Below are positions 40,746 to 48,833 of a DNA stretch of 64,000 nucleotides, piece by piece. Position numbers and translations under genes: made by a program. The notes below the pieces were generated by a model that was given only the letters and a program-made list of their open reading frames with translations, did not search any database and was not told the origin of the DNA. Position 1 is the first letter of the stretch. Each line of letters starts with the position of its first letter. This DNA comes from Streptomyces sp. NBC_00490 (GTDB lineage Bacteria; Actinomycetota; Actinomycetes; Streptomycetales; Streptomycetaceae). The stretch spans positions 8,680,001 to 8,744,000 of the forward strand of contig NZ_CP107869.1 of assembly GCF_036013645.1 (NCBI RefSeq), in the 5' to 3' direction.

Positions 40746-41617
40746 CCGCTCACCTGGTGCGCCGCGCCACCGACGTACCGCCACTGGAGTACGACGAACA
40801 CGACTACCGGCGGCGGGAGTTGGTCGGCGAGGAAGACGGCAGCGTCCATACCGGCTTCGGCGTCTGCGAGTTGCTGCCGGACGGTGCGATCGGGCCCCAC
40901 GTCCACTCGTACGAGGAGAGCTTCTGCGTGCTCGACGGGACCGTCGTCCTCGACGTGCCCGACGGGTCCTACCTCCTCGAAGAGGGCGACTACGGGCTGC
41001 TGCCGACCGGTGTCCCGCACGCCTGGCGGGGCGCCGGGGACACCGCCGCACGCTGGGCGGACATGCTCGCGCCCGTGCCGCGCGCCCGCTACGGCCACGA
41101 CACCCAGGCGGTGCCCGCGCTGCCCCGCCGCAGCCCCGTCCGCCTCGACGTCCGTGACCCGCGCACCCGTTCCTTCGGGCACTTCGAGCCCGCGCAGATG
41201 GAACCCGGCAAGCAGTCCCAGGACGTGCTCGCGGTGTCGGCGAGCATGCGCACCGCGCTGCTGGTCTACAGCGGGATCACGGTGAAGATGATGGTCGACG
41301 GCGACCTGGGCGCGGTCGCCTCCACGATGTTCATGGTGCAGTACGCCCCGGACGGTGTCGCGGGCACGCACGACCATCCCTTCGAGGAGACGTACCTGAT
41401 CCTCGAAGGGACCGTCGACGCCACCTTCGACGGCTCGGTGTACCGGCTGGGGCCCGGCGATGTGGCCTGGGCGGGCGCCGGATGTGTGCACGGGTTCACC
41501 AACGCCGGTGCGGGGCCGGTGCGTTGGCTGGAGACACAGGCGCCGCAGCCGCCGGTCCGCCACTCGTACCGGTTCACACGGGACTGGGAGTACCTGAGGG
41601 AGGTGCTGGAGTCATGA
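40742..41617 (+). CDS. Bicupin protein, ureidoglycine-aminohydrolase-like
   Basis: A 291-residue protein made of two cupin barrels. Each has a full 3-His/1-Glu metal set: His53, His55, Glu59 and His93 in GPHVHSYEESF and GVPHAW; His210, His212, Glu216 and His250 in GTHDHPFEETY and GCVHGF. The size and tandem arrangement resemble (S)-ureidoglycine aminohydrolase and related Mn-bicupins of purine catabolism. The same scaffold also serves dioxygenases and isomerases, so the reaction is not assigned. GTG 40742 overlaps the amidohydrolase stop (GTGA) and its own stop overlaps the SDR start (ATGA), indicating coupled translation. Confidence 0.85.
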   Translation: MTAHLVRRATDVPPLEYDEHDYRRRELVGEEDGSVHTGFGVCELLPDGAIGPHVHSYEESFCVLDGTVVLDVPDGSYLLEEGDYGLLPTGVPHAWRGAGDTAARWADMLAPVPRARYGHDTQAVPALPRRSPVRLDVRDPRTRSFGHFEPAQMEPGKQSQDVLAVSASMRTALLVYSGITVKMMVDGDLGAVASTMFMVQYAPDGVAGTHDHPFEETYLILEGTVDATFDGSVYRLGPGDVAWAGAGCVHGFTNAGAGPVRWLETQAPQPPVRHSYRFTRDWEYLREVLES

Positions 41618-42306
41618 GCAGTGTGCTCGTCGTCGGCGGTACGTCGGGGATCGGCCGCGAGTTCGCCCGCTTCCGTGCGGGGCGGGGGGACGAGGTGGTC
41701 CTCACCGGCAGGGACGCCCATCGTGCCGACACGGCGGCCAAGGAGACCGGTGCGCTGCGCGGCATCGCGCTCGACCTGTCGCGGCCGCGGGAGATCGCGG
41801 CGGCGCTCGACGGCATCGGGCCTGTCGACCATCTGGTCCTGGCCGGCGTCGCCCGCGACGACAACCGGGTGAGCGCGTACGACATCGAGGCCGCCCTGAA
41901 CCTGGTGACGCTGAAGCTCGTCGGCTACACCGAGGTCGTCCACGCGCTCCGGGACCGGCTGCACGACGACAGTGCCATCGTCGTCTTCGGCGGACAGGCC
42001 AAGGAGCGGCCCTACCCGGGCGCGACCACCGTGGCGACCGTCAACGCGGGCGTACGCGGGCTCGTGCACACCCTTGCCGTCGAACTCGCCCCCGTCCGCG
42101 TCAACGCCGTCCACCCCGGGGTCGTCGGGGACAGCCCGTACTGGCTGGCCAAACCGGGGGAGGTGCTCGCCGGACTGCGCACCAGGACACCCAGCGGCCA
42201 GCTCGCCACGATGGCGGACGTGGTGGACGCCGTGGACTTCCTGCTGCGCAACCGGTCGGTCAACGCCGTCGAACTCGCCGTGGACGGGGGATGGTTGCTG
42301 GGCTAG
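41614..42306 (+). CDS. Atypical short-chain dehydrogenase/reductase-fold protein
   Basis: A 230-residue SDR. The NAD(P) loop VVGGTSGIGREFAR (GGTSGIG at 8-14) is intact, and NAVHPGVVGDSPYW near the end is the usual SDR block. The catalytic region is not canonical. Where Ser and the YxxxK pair should be, it reads IVVFGGQAKERPYPGATTV then ATVNAGVRGLV, so the Lys position is Asn144 and the Tyr position is a Val. It may bind a dinucleotide without classical reductase chemistry, or catalyse elimination or dehydration. ATG 41614 overlaps the bicupin stop. The gene ends the cluster, converging with the methyltransferase gene within a shared CTAG. Confidence 0.85.
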   Translation: MSSVLVVGGTSGIGREFARFRAGRGDEVVLTGRDAHRADTAAKETGALRGIALDLSRPREIAAALDGIGPVDHLVLAGVARDDNRVSAYDIEAALNLVTLKLVGYTEVVHALRDRLHDDSAIVVFGGQAKERPYPGATTVATVNAGVRGLVHTLAVELAPVRVNAVHPGVVGDSPYWLAKPGEVLAGLRTRTPSGQLATMADVVDAVDFLLRNRSVNAVELAVDGGWLLG

Positions 42307-43121
42307 GACTTGATCCCGACGGCCCCGTACAGCGACACCGGGCCCTCGTCGGTGTCCGGGGTCTCGTCCACCGCGAGTTCGGGACGCCAGTCCTTGACCG
42401 ACACGATCCCCGGCTCCAGCACGTCGAGTCCCTCGAAGAACCGGCCGAACTCGTCCCGCGTACGGGCCACCAGCGTCACCCCGCCCGCCGCGTAGGCCTC
42501 GATGCCCCGCCGTACGTTCTCCGGCTCGAAGTCGGCGGTCATCGCGGACAGCACCAGCGCGCTGCCCGGGGCCAGCGCGCCGACCAGCGTGTCCACCAGG
42601 TCGTACGCACCGTCCTTGTCGGCGACGAAGTGCATGAGCGCGATGAGCGACAGGGCGATGGGCCGGTCGAAGTCGAGGATGCGGCCCGCCTGTTCGAGGA
42701 TCGTCCGCGGCTCCCGCACGTCGGCCTCGATGTACTCCGTCACGCCCTCCTCGGTGCCGCGCAGCAGGGCGCCGGCGTGGGCGAGGACGATCGGGTCGTT
42801 GTCGACGTAGACGACGCGGGCGTCCGCGGCGACCTGCTGGGCGATCTGGTGGAGATTGGGCTCGGTGGGAATACCGGTGCCGATGTCCAGGAACTGGCGG
42901 ATGCCCGCGTTCGCGACCAACTGACGGGTGGCCCGGTTCATGAACCAGCGGTTGGCGCGCGCGGCCCGCGGGGCGTCGCCGCTGAGCGAGGCGATCTGAC
43001 GGCCGAGGGCCTCGTCGACCGGGTAGTTGTCCTTGCCGCCGAGGTACCAGTCGTAGACGCGGGCCGGGTGCGGCTTCGTCGTGTCGATCCGCTGGACGGA
43101 GGCCGGCTCGGTCCCGGTCAC
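42303..43121 (-). CDS. SAM-dependent methyltransferase, DUF574 family (second copy)
   Basis: A 272-residue paralogue of the protein at 26776-27579. It shows DTTKPHPARVYDWYLGGKDNYPVDE, FLDIGTGIPTEPNLHQIAQQV (SAM motif I), VYVDNDPIVLAHAGALL and FFEGLDVLEPGIV. The two copies share the architecture but differ in many positions, so they are not a recent duplication. GTG 43121 follows AGAGGAG. It converges with the SDR gene; the CTAG at 42303-42306 provides both stop codons. The target is unknown. Confidence 0.9.
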   Translation of the reverse strand: MTGTEPASVQRIDTTKPHPARVYDWYLGGKDNYPVDEALGRQIASLSGDAPRAARANRWFMNRATRQLVANAGIRQFLDIGTGIPTEPNLHQIAQQVAADARVVYVDNDPIVLAHAGALLRGTEEGVTEYIEADVREPRTILEQAGRILDFDRPIALSLIALMHFVADKDGAYDLVDTLVGALAPGSALVLSAMTADFEPENVRRGIEAYAAGGVTLVARTRDEFGRFFEGLDVLEPGIVSVKDWRPELAVDETPDTDEGPVSLYGAVGIKS

Positions 43122-43231
43122 GTGTGGCTCCTCTGCTCGCCGGTCAGGGTTGCGAGCAGTCTCGCACGATGATCCGGGCCGGGCGGAGTCGGTCTTCGGC
43201 CACCTGGTTCAGGTCAACTGCGGTGCTGTTC

Positions 43232-43564
43232 CTACGGTTTGAGCGGATCGTGGCCCAGCGTCATCAGCAGGTGCCGACGCGGTGTGTCCTCGGCCGCCGG
43301 CTCGTTCTCCGAGTCCGTCTGTGCCGAGACGGTGTCCACCACCTCGTACATCACCTGGACGTCGTCATCGGTGAGATCCGTGCGCCGTTTCTGCAGGATC
43401 GCCAGGACGTGCTGCCCGGTGGGCGACCCGGCGTGTTCCGGCAGCGGCTCGGCGTCCTCGGCGGCGTCGCTGACCCGCAGCCAGGCCGCCAGCTCCTGCG
43501 AGGTCATGTTCACCACGCGGTGGAAGTCCTCCCACAGCGCGTCGAGTTCGAGGGCGTCGGTCAT
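43232..43564 (-). CDS. DUF3140 protein
   Basis: A 110-residue helical protein: LEDALWEDFHRVVNMTSQELAAWLR-type opening (actual ELDALWEDFHRVVNMTSQEL), GQHVLAILQKRRTDLTDDDVQVMYEVVDTV and a C-terminal RRHLLMTLGHDP. DUF3140 proteins are small actinobacterial proteins of unknown function, sometimes near stress genes. Here the Dps gene lies 31 bases upstream on the same strand, so the two are probably co-transcribed. ATG 43564 follows AAGGGG. Confidence 0.82.
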   Translation of the reverse strand: MTDALELDALWEDFHRVVNMTSQELAAWLRVSDAAEDAEPLPEHAGSPTGQHVLAILQKRRTDLTDDDVQVMYEVVDTVSAQTDSENEPAAEDTPRRHLLMTLGHDPLKP

Positions 43565-43595
43565 CGTGTGCCCCTTCCGTACGTGCGGGTGGCGG

Positions 43596-44075
43596 TCAGT
43601 CCTTCGGCCAGTTCTCCGCGTCGAACATCCAGCGCTGCTTCTCCAGTTCCGCCGTGATGCCGATCAGCAGGTCCTGGGTGACCGGATCCGCCTTCTCGGT
43701 CGCGGCGATGCGCTCGCGCAGCCGGCCGATGGCCGTCTCCAGCGTCTCCATCATCAGGGCGACGACGTCGTTGTCCCGCTGCCAGCCCTCCTTCGAGCCG
43801 GGCAGGGTGTACGCGCTGGCGATCGTCTCCGGGCGGCCGTCGGGCGGCAGCCCGAGCGCCGCGGCGCGCTCCGCCACGGTGTCGGAGTAGTTGCGGGCCG
43901 TGTCCACCACTTCGTCCAGCTGGAGGTGGATGGAGCGGAAGCGCGGGCCGACGATGTTCCAGTGCGCCTGCTTCCCGATCAGCGACAGCCCGAGCAGATC
44001 CACGAGCGTGCTCTGCAGGGCGTCCCCGGCGATCCGTCGGGCGTCCTCGGGAAGGGTGCTCCTCACCACGGTCAT
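43596..44075 (-). CDS. dps: Dps-family ferritin-like DNA-protection protein
   Basis: A 159-residue four-helix protein. The inter-subunit ferroxidase signature is KQAHWNIVGPRFRSIHLQLDEVVD with His38, Trp39, His50, Asp54 and Asp58, followed by YSDTVAERAAALG. The C-terminus ends KQRWMFDAENWPKD without the Lys-rich N-tail that E. coli Dps uses for DNA binding. It should form a dodecamer that oxidises and stores iron and limits Fenton damage. ATG 44075 follows AAGGAGGAGC. DUF3140 follows in the same unit. Confidence 0.93.
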   Translation of the reverse strand: MTVVRSTLPEDARRIAGDALQSTLVDLLGLSLIGKQAHWNIVGPRFRSIHLQLDEVVDTARNYSDTVAERAAALGLPPDGRPETIASAYTLPGSKEGWQRDNDVVALMMETLETAIGRLRERIAATEKADPVTQDLLIGITAELEKQRWMFDAENWPKD

Positions 44076-44208
44076 ACCGTGCTCCTCCTTCTGGCGTGGT
44101 TCGTGCCGATCCGGAGCGGTGCGACGCGTCCCTGGTCACAGGGGGTCTGCCGCGACCACTCCATGTCGGCGCGGGTGCCCAGGGCGAACCGCCGCAAACG
44201 CCGCGGGA

Positions 44209-45006
44209 TCATCCGTCGAGCACCGCGTCCAGGAAACGAGTGAGGTCGGCGAGGACTTCTGCGCTGTTCGTCTCGTTGAACACCTCGTGCCGGGCGCCCG
44301 GATAGATCCGCTCGGTCAGGACACCCCCGCTGAGCTGCTCGACCCCGACGCGGCTGCCGGCGAGCGGCACCAGCCGGTCGTCGGCTCCGTGCAGCCACAG
44401 CAGCGGGAGCGGGCCGATGTCACCGCCCTGGGCCACGGTCTCCAGCGTGCGCAGGAACGACTCGACCGTCGGCCGCTTCATCGGCCCGTGCCACACCAGC
44501 GGATCCGCCGCGTACGCCGCTCCCACCGCGGGATCACGGGAGAGCGAGGCCGGGCTGACGGGCGTGTCCGGGATCTCGTCCAGGGCTAGCAGCCGCCTGG
44601 GCAGCTCCCAGTCGCCGATCACCGGTCCGGACAGGACGAGCGCGGCGAGTTCGGTGCCGTGGCGCTGTGCGAAGCGGGCGCAGATCAGACCGCCCATGGA
44701 GTGTCCGATCAGGACGACCGGCAGGCCGGGGTGGGCGGCTCGGGCGAAGTCGGCCACGGTGTGCACATCGGTGACCACGTCCTCGAAGTCCTCGACCAGC
44801 ACCCGCTCGCCCGCCGACTTCCCGTGACCCCGGTGGTCGGGCCCGAAGACAGCCGCGCCGTGCCGGTGGAGGACGTCGGCGAGCTCCTCGTAGCGCCCGA
44901 TGTGTTCGCCGTAGCCGTGCACGACGAGCGCGAGCCGGCGCGGCCGCGGGTGCGGCCACTCGCGTACGACGAGTCCGTCGAGGGTGTGCTCGCGGGCCTC
45001 GGTCAT
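44209..45006 (-). CDS. Alpha/beta hydrolase, monoacylglycerol-lipase type
   Basis: A 265-residue serine hydrolase. The oxyanion region is LALVVHGYGEHIGRYEELADVL, then FGPDHRGHGKSAGER. The nucleophile elbow is LIGHSMGGLICARF. The acid is in LLWLHGADDRLVP and the His in YPGARHEVFNE. These are the Hydrolase_4/monoglyceride-lipase motifs in order. No signal peptide is present, so it acts in the cytoplasm or at the membrane face. ATG 45006 has a GGAGG-type site. It diverges from the thiolase gene, raising the possibility of shared lipid-related control. Confidence 0.92.
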   Translation of the reverse strand: MTEAREHTLDGLVVREWPHPRPRRLALVVHGYGEHIGRYEELADVLHRHGAAVFGPDHRGHGKSAGERVLVEDFEDVVTDVHTVADFARAAHPGLPVVLIGHSMGGLICARFAQRHGTELAALVLSGPVIGDWELPRRLLALDEIPDTPVSPASLSRDPAVGAAYAADPLVWHGPMKRPTVESFLRTLETVAQGGDIGPLPLLWLHGADDRLVPLAGSRVGVEQLSGGVLTERIYPGARHEVFNETNSAEVLADLTRFLDAVLDG

Positions 45007-45078
45007 CTCTCCTCCAGCTGCGTCGGTGAAGGTCCCCGGGGATCTTCCCAGGGCGCGAGGGGGCGGTCTACACTCCGA

Positions 45079-45095
45079 AACTAGCAGTGCTAATT
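45079..45095 (+). promoter_or_regulatory. Dyad in the thiolase promoter region
   Basis: TAGCA-g-TGCTA (45082-45092) with flanking AA and TT gives a 17-bp imperfect palindrome in an AT-rich island (followed by ATTAATT). It lies about 25 bases before the thiolase start. The position and form suit a TetR-type operator; the regulator is not identified. Confidence 0.5.
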
Positions 45096-45117
45096 AATTC
45101 GACCGGGGAGACCAGCC

Positions 45118-46305
45118 GTGCGTCCCGTCCACTTCGCGGCCGCCCGCCGCACCCCCATCGGCAAGCTGCGCGGAGCCCTGTCCCGCGTACGCCCCGACGA
45201 CCTCGCCGCGGCCGTCATCCGCGGGCTCGTCGCCGATGTGCCCGCCCTCGACCCCGCCCGCGTCGACGACGTCTACTGGGGCGCCGCCAACCAGGCCGGT
45301 GAGGACAACCGCAACGTCGCCCGCATGGCGGCGCTGCTCGCGGGCCTGCCCGAGACCGTGCCGGGCGCCACGGTGAACCGGCTGTGCGCCTCGGGGCTGG
45401 AAGCGGTGACGACGGCCGCCCGCACCATCGCCGCGGGCGAGGCCGACATCGTGCTCGCCGGCGGCTCGGAGTCGATGAGCCGCGCCCCCTTCGTCCTGCC
45501 GCGCCCCGACGAGGCCCTGCCGCACCGCATCGAGACGGTGGACACCCGGCTCGGCTGGCGGCTGGTCAACCCGGCGATGAAGGAACTGCACGGACTGCTG
45601 TCCATGGGCGAGACGGCGGAGGAGGTCGCGGACCGCTACGCCGTCTCCCGCGAACGCCAGGACGAGTTCGCCCTGCGCAGCCATCAACGCGCCGCCGCAG
45701 CCCGCAAGAACGGCCACTTCGACGACGAACTCCTGCCCGTGGAGCTACCGGACGGCGTGGTCGTGGACGCCGACGAGTGCATCCGTGAGGACACCTCGTA
45801 CGAGAAGCTGTCCCGGCTGAAGCCGGTGTTCCGGCAGGGCGGGAGCGTCACGGCGGGCAACGCCTCACCCATGAACGACGGCGCGGCAGGCCTCCTCCTG
45901 GTCAGCGAGGAGGCGCTGAACGACCTCGGCCTGGAGTCGCTCGGCCGCTATGTCGCCGGTGGCTCGGCCGGCGTCCACCCCGACGTGATGGGCATCGGCC
46001 CCGTCCCCGCCACACAGAAGGTGCTCGCCCGCGCCGGCTGGACCGTCGGCGACCTCCAGGAGGCCGAGTTCAACGAGGCCTTCGCCGCCCAGGCCCTCGC
46101 CTGCGTGGACCGCCTCGGCATCGATCCGGAGCTGGTCAACCCGAGCGGCGGCGCGATCGCGCTCGGCCATCCGCTGGGCTGCTCGGGGGCCCGCATCCTC
46201 ACGACACTGCTGCACCGCATGCGGCGCACGGGGGCCGCGCGGGGCCTCGCGACGATGTGCGTGGGCGTGGGGCAGGGGAGCGCGGTGCTGGTGGAGAGGC
46301 ACTAG
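45118..46305 (+). CDS. Thiolase (acetyl-CoA C-acyltransferase)
   Basis: A 395-residue thiolase with all three active-site blocks: Cys in ATVNRLCASGLEAV near residue 89, His in NPSGGAIALGHPLGCSGARI, and the final Cys in TMCVGVGQGSAVLV. It condenses or cleaves acyl-CoA/3-ketoacyl-CoA. The block AGGSESMSRAPFVLP and the opening HFAAARRTPIGK resemble 3-oxoadipyl-CoA thiolase (PcaF) and degradative FadA/AtoB types; the chain preference is not decided. GTG 45118 follows GGGGAG. A palindrome sits in the promoter. Confidence 0.93.
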   Translation: MRPVHFAAARRTPIGKLRGALSRVRPDDLAAAVIRGLVADVPALDPARVDDVYWGAANQAGEDNRNVARMAALLAGLPETVPGATVNRLCASGLEAVTTAARTIAAGEADIVLAGGSESMSRAPFVLPRPDEALPHRIETVDTRLGWRLVNPAMKELHGLLSMGETAEEVADRYAVSRERQDEFALRSHQRAAAARKNGHFDDELLPVELPDGVVVDADECIREDTSYEKLSRLKPVFRQGGSVTAGNASPMNDGAAGLLLVSEEALNDLGLESLGRYVAGGSAGVHPDVMGIGPVPATQKVLARAGWTVGDLQEAEFNEAFAAQALACVDRLGIDPELVNPSGGAIALGHPLGCSGARILTTLLHRMRRTGAARGLATMCVGVGQGSAVLVERH

Positions 46306-46375
46306 GCACGGGAAGGGCCATCAGGCGAGACGCTGCTTACGTCACTCGTTAGATGCGCATAGCATCGGGTCCCGC

Positions 46376-47149
46376 ATGAACACGATGACGCTCTGGCACA
46401 TCACCGGCTGGGAGTTCGCCGCCCTCGCCTTCGCTGCAACCCTCGTCGGCTTCTCCAAGACCGCCGTGAGCGGGGCCAACACGGTCAGCCTCGCCATTTT
46501 CGCCGCCGTCCTGCCCGCCCGCGCCTCGACCGGTGTGCTGCTGCCGATCCTCATCGCCGGGGACGTGCTCGCCGTCCTCACCTACCGGCGCCACGCCCAC
46601 TGGCCGACCCTGTGGAAGCTGTTCCCGGCGGTCGCGGCGGGCGTGGTCGCCGGCACGCTCTTCCTGATGTGGGCCGACGACGAGATGGTCCGGACGTCGA
46701 TCGGCGCCATCCTGCTGCTGATGGCCGCCGTGACGGTGTGGCGCCGCCGCACCGCCGACCAGGCCGACGAACCCGACTCGGTCGCCACGAGAACGGGCCG
46801 GATCAAGGCCCGTTCCTACGGCGTCCTGGGCGGCTTCACCACCATGGTCGCCAACGCCGGCGGCCCCGTGATGTCGATGTACCTGCTGTCGGCGGGCTTC
46901 CGGAAGCTCGGCTTCCTGGGCACCTCCGCCTTCTTCTTCCTGATCGTCAACACGTCCAAGGTGCCCTTCAGCGTGGGCCTCGGCCTCATCGACGGGCACT
47001 CGCTCCTGCTCGACGCCGCACTCGTGGCGTTCGTCGTGCCCGGCGCGTTCCTCGGCAAGTGGGCCGTGAACAGGATCAACCAGCGGCTCTTCGAACAGCT
47101 CGTGATCGCGGCGACGATCGTCGGCGGCCTCCAGCTACTGCTCCGCTGA
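46376..47149 (+). CDS. TauE/SafE-family membrane transporter
   Basis: A 257-residue polytopic protein with about eight hydrophobic segments in two inverted halves. The TauE/SafE repeats are AATLVGFSKTAVSGANTVSLAI and LGGFTTMVANAGGPVMSMYLL, the latter with the typical NAGGP. The family exports sulfite, sulfoacetate or related organic anions, and the substrate here is unknown. ATG 46376 has no Shine-Dalgarno; TAGCAT lies 10 bases upstream. The 3' end overlaps the convergent HAD gene by 15 bases. Confidence 0.9.
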   Translation: MNTMTLWHITGWEFAALAFAATLVGFSKTAVSGANTVSLAIFAAVLPARASTGVLLPILIAGDVLAVLTYRRHAHWPTLWKLFPAVAAGVVAGTLFLMWADDEMVRTSIGAILLLMAAVTVWRRRTADQADEPDSVATRTGRIKARSYGVLGGFTTMVANAGGPVMSMYLLSAGFRKLGFLGTSAFFFLIVNTSKVPFSVGLGLIDGHSLLLDAALVAFVVPGAFLGKWAVNRINQRLFEQLVIAATIVGGLQLLLR

Positions 47150-47938
47150 CCACGCCCGGAGCAACGCGGGCAGCTCCGCGAACGAGTCGATCACATGGTC
47201 CGGGGTGCCGCTCGCGTCCCGATGCGTCTGAGGCAGATACTTGCCCGTCCTGACCAGCACGCCCGTGACCCCGGCGGCCTGCGCCGCCAGTACGTCCGAC
47301 TCCACGTCGTCCCCCACCATCACCGCCTCGTCCGCACCGGCCCCCAGCCGGGCCAGCGCCGAGGCGAAGAACGCCCGCGACGGCTTCCCCGTCACCACCG
47401 CGTCGGTACGGGCCGCCTTCTCCAGCCCCGCCAGGAACGCCCCCGCGTCCAGCTGAAGCCCGTCGTCGGTACGCCAGTACAGATTCCGGTGCATCGCCAC
47501 CAGCCGCGCGCCGCGCTGGAGGTGCCCGAACGCCCGGTTCAGCGCCACATAGTCGAACTCGGGCCCCGCACCCCCGACGATCACGACGTCCGGCACGGCC
47601 CCGGTCTCCCCGGCACCGATCACGTCCACCTCCCCGAGATCCTCCCTGATGTCCCCGCTGTTCAGCAGCGAACAACGCGCCCCCGGGAAATGCTCGGCGA
47701 TGTACGCGGCGGTGACGGCGGGCGCGGTGAGGATGTCCCGCGCCGTCACCGGGAACCCCGCCTCCGCGAGCGTCCCGGCGATCGACGCCCGTGTCCGGGA
47801 CGTCGTGTTGGTGACCAGCGCGACGGCGAGACCTGCCTCGCGGAGCTCCCGCAACGCCTCGACCGCACCCGGCAACGGCTCCCACGACACGGTGAGAACC
47901 CCGTCGATGTCGATCAGTACGGCGCGCACGGAGTCCAT
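47135..47938 (-). CDS. HAD-IIA family phosphatase
   Basis: A 267-residue HAD hydrolase. Motif I is VLIDIDGVLT with Asp10 and Asp12, motif II is VALVTNTTSRTR, motif III Lys is in VVTGKPSRAFF, and motif IV is VMVGDDVESDVLAAQAAG. The C2 cap between motifs II and III (PDVVIVGGAGPEFDYVALNRAF) places it with NagD, LHPP and HDHD2-like phosphatases. The substrate is unknown (phosphoamino acid, nucleotide or sugar phosphate). ATG 47938 has no Shine-Dalgarno and TATCGT six bases before it, consistent with a leaderless message. Confidence 0.9.
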   Translation of the reverse strand: MDSVRAVLIDIDGVLTVSWEPLPGAVEALRELREAGLAVALVTNTTSRTRASIAGTLAEAGFPVTARDILTAPAVTAAYIAEHFPGARCSLLNSGDIREDLGEVDVIGAGETGAVPDVVIVGGAGPEFDYVALNRAFGHLQRGARLVAMHRNLYWRTDDGLQLDAGAFLAGLEKAARTDAVVTGKPSRAFFASALARLGAGADEAVMVGDDVESDVLAAQAAGVTGVLVRTGKYLPQTHRDASGTPDHVIDSFAELPALLRAWSAEQ

Positions 47939-48086
47939 GGCAGGACGATAGCGATCCGCCCGGCCCGGCGGAGCGATCCGAACTCATGCCACACGACCCT
48001 CACACTTCAGGGCGCGGTGATCGTGGACAGATCGAACGAGTCCCCCCGTGCCCGCTCTCCCGCACACCCTTCGTACGCTCTCCTTC

Positions 48087-48833
48087 ATGGCCCCCCACGT
48101 CCTCATCCTCGGCGGCACCACCGAGGCCCGTGAAATCGCCGCCGCGCTCACCGCGCTGCCCGGTGTTCGCGTCACCACCTCGCTCGCGGGGCGCGTGAAG
48201 CGCCCCGGAGCGGTGACCGGGGACGTGCGGATCGGGGGCTTCGGCGGTGCGGACGGGCTCGCGGACTGGATGCGGGAGCAGCGTGTGGACGCCCTCGTCG
48301 ACGCCACGCATCCGTTCGCCGAGGCCATGACGGAGAACGCGGCCCGGGCCGCCGCGGCGACCGGCGTACCGGCGGTGGTGCTGCGCCGCCCGGGGTGGCG
48401 GCCCGGTCCCGAGGACCGCTGGTACCCGGTCGGTTCACTGGCGGAGGCCGCCGGTCTGCTGCCGCTGCTGGGCCCCCGGGTGTTCCTGACCACCGGCCGC
48501 CTCGGCCTCGCTGCCTTCGCGCACCTGACCGAGCTCCACTTCGTCGTACGCTCCGTGGAACTGCCCGAGCCGCCGATGCCGCCGCGCACCGAAGTCCTGC
48601 TGGCACGCGGCCCGTTCACCGTGGACGACGAGTCCGCGCTGCTGACCACGCACTGCGTCGACGTCGTGGTCACGAAGGACAGCGGGGGAGCGGCGACAGC
48701 CGCCAAACTCACGGCCGCACGCCGACTGGCCTTGCCCGTCGTGGTCGTACGACGTCCCCCGCTGCCCGCGGGCGTGGAGATGGTGCCCGATGTCGCCGGG
48801 GTCCTGGAGCGGCTGGGCCTCAGCCGGAGATGA
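48087..48833 (+). CDS. cobK: Precorrin-6A/cobalt-precorrin-6A reductase
   Basis: A 248-residue CobK/CbiJ enzyme reducing the precorrin-6A macrocycle with NADPH during cobalamin synthesis. Motifs are HVLILGGTTEAREIA, the DALVDATHPFAEAMTENAARAA block, VFLTTGRLGLAAF and VVTKDSGGAATAAKL. ATG 48087 is chosen because homologues begin at this residue. No Shine-Dalgarno exists and TACGCT lies seven bases upstream, suggesting a leaderless transcript. cobF (51412-52185, opposite strand) is the only other corrin gene in the window. The stop overlaps the convergent zinc-finger gene by 14 bases. Confidence 0.93.
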   Translation: MAPHVLILGGTTEAREIAAALTALPGVRVTTSLAGRVKRPGAVTGDVRIGGFGGADGLADWMREQRVDALVDATHPFAEAMTENAARAAAATGVPAVVLRRPGWRPGPEDRWYPVGSLAEAAGLLPLLGPRVFLTTGRLGLAAFAHLTELHFVVRSVELPEPPMPPRTEVLLARGPFTVDDESALLTTHCVDVVVTKDSGGAATAAKLTAARRLALPVVVVRRPPLPAGVEMVPDVAGVLERLGLSRR

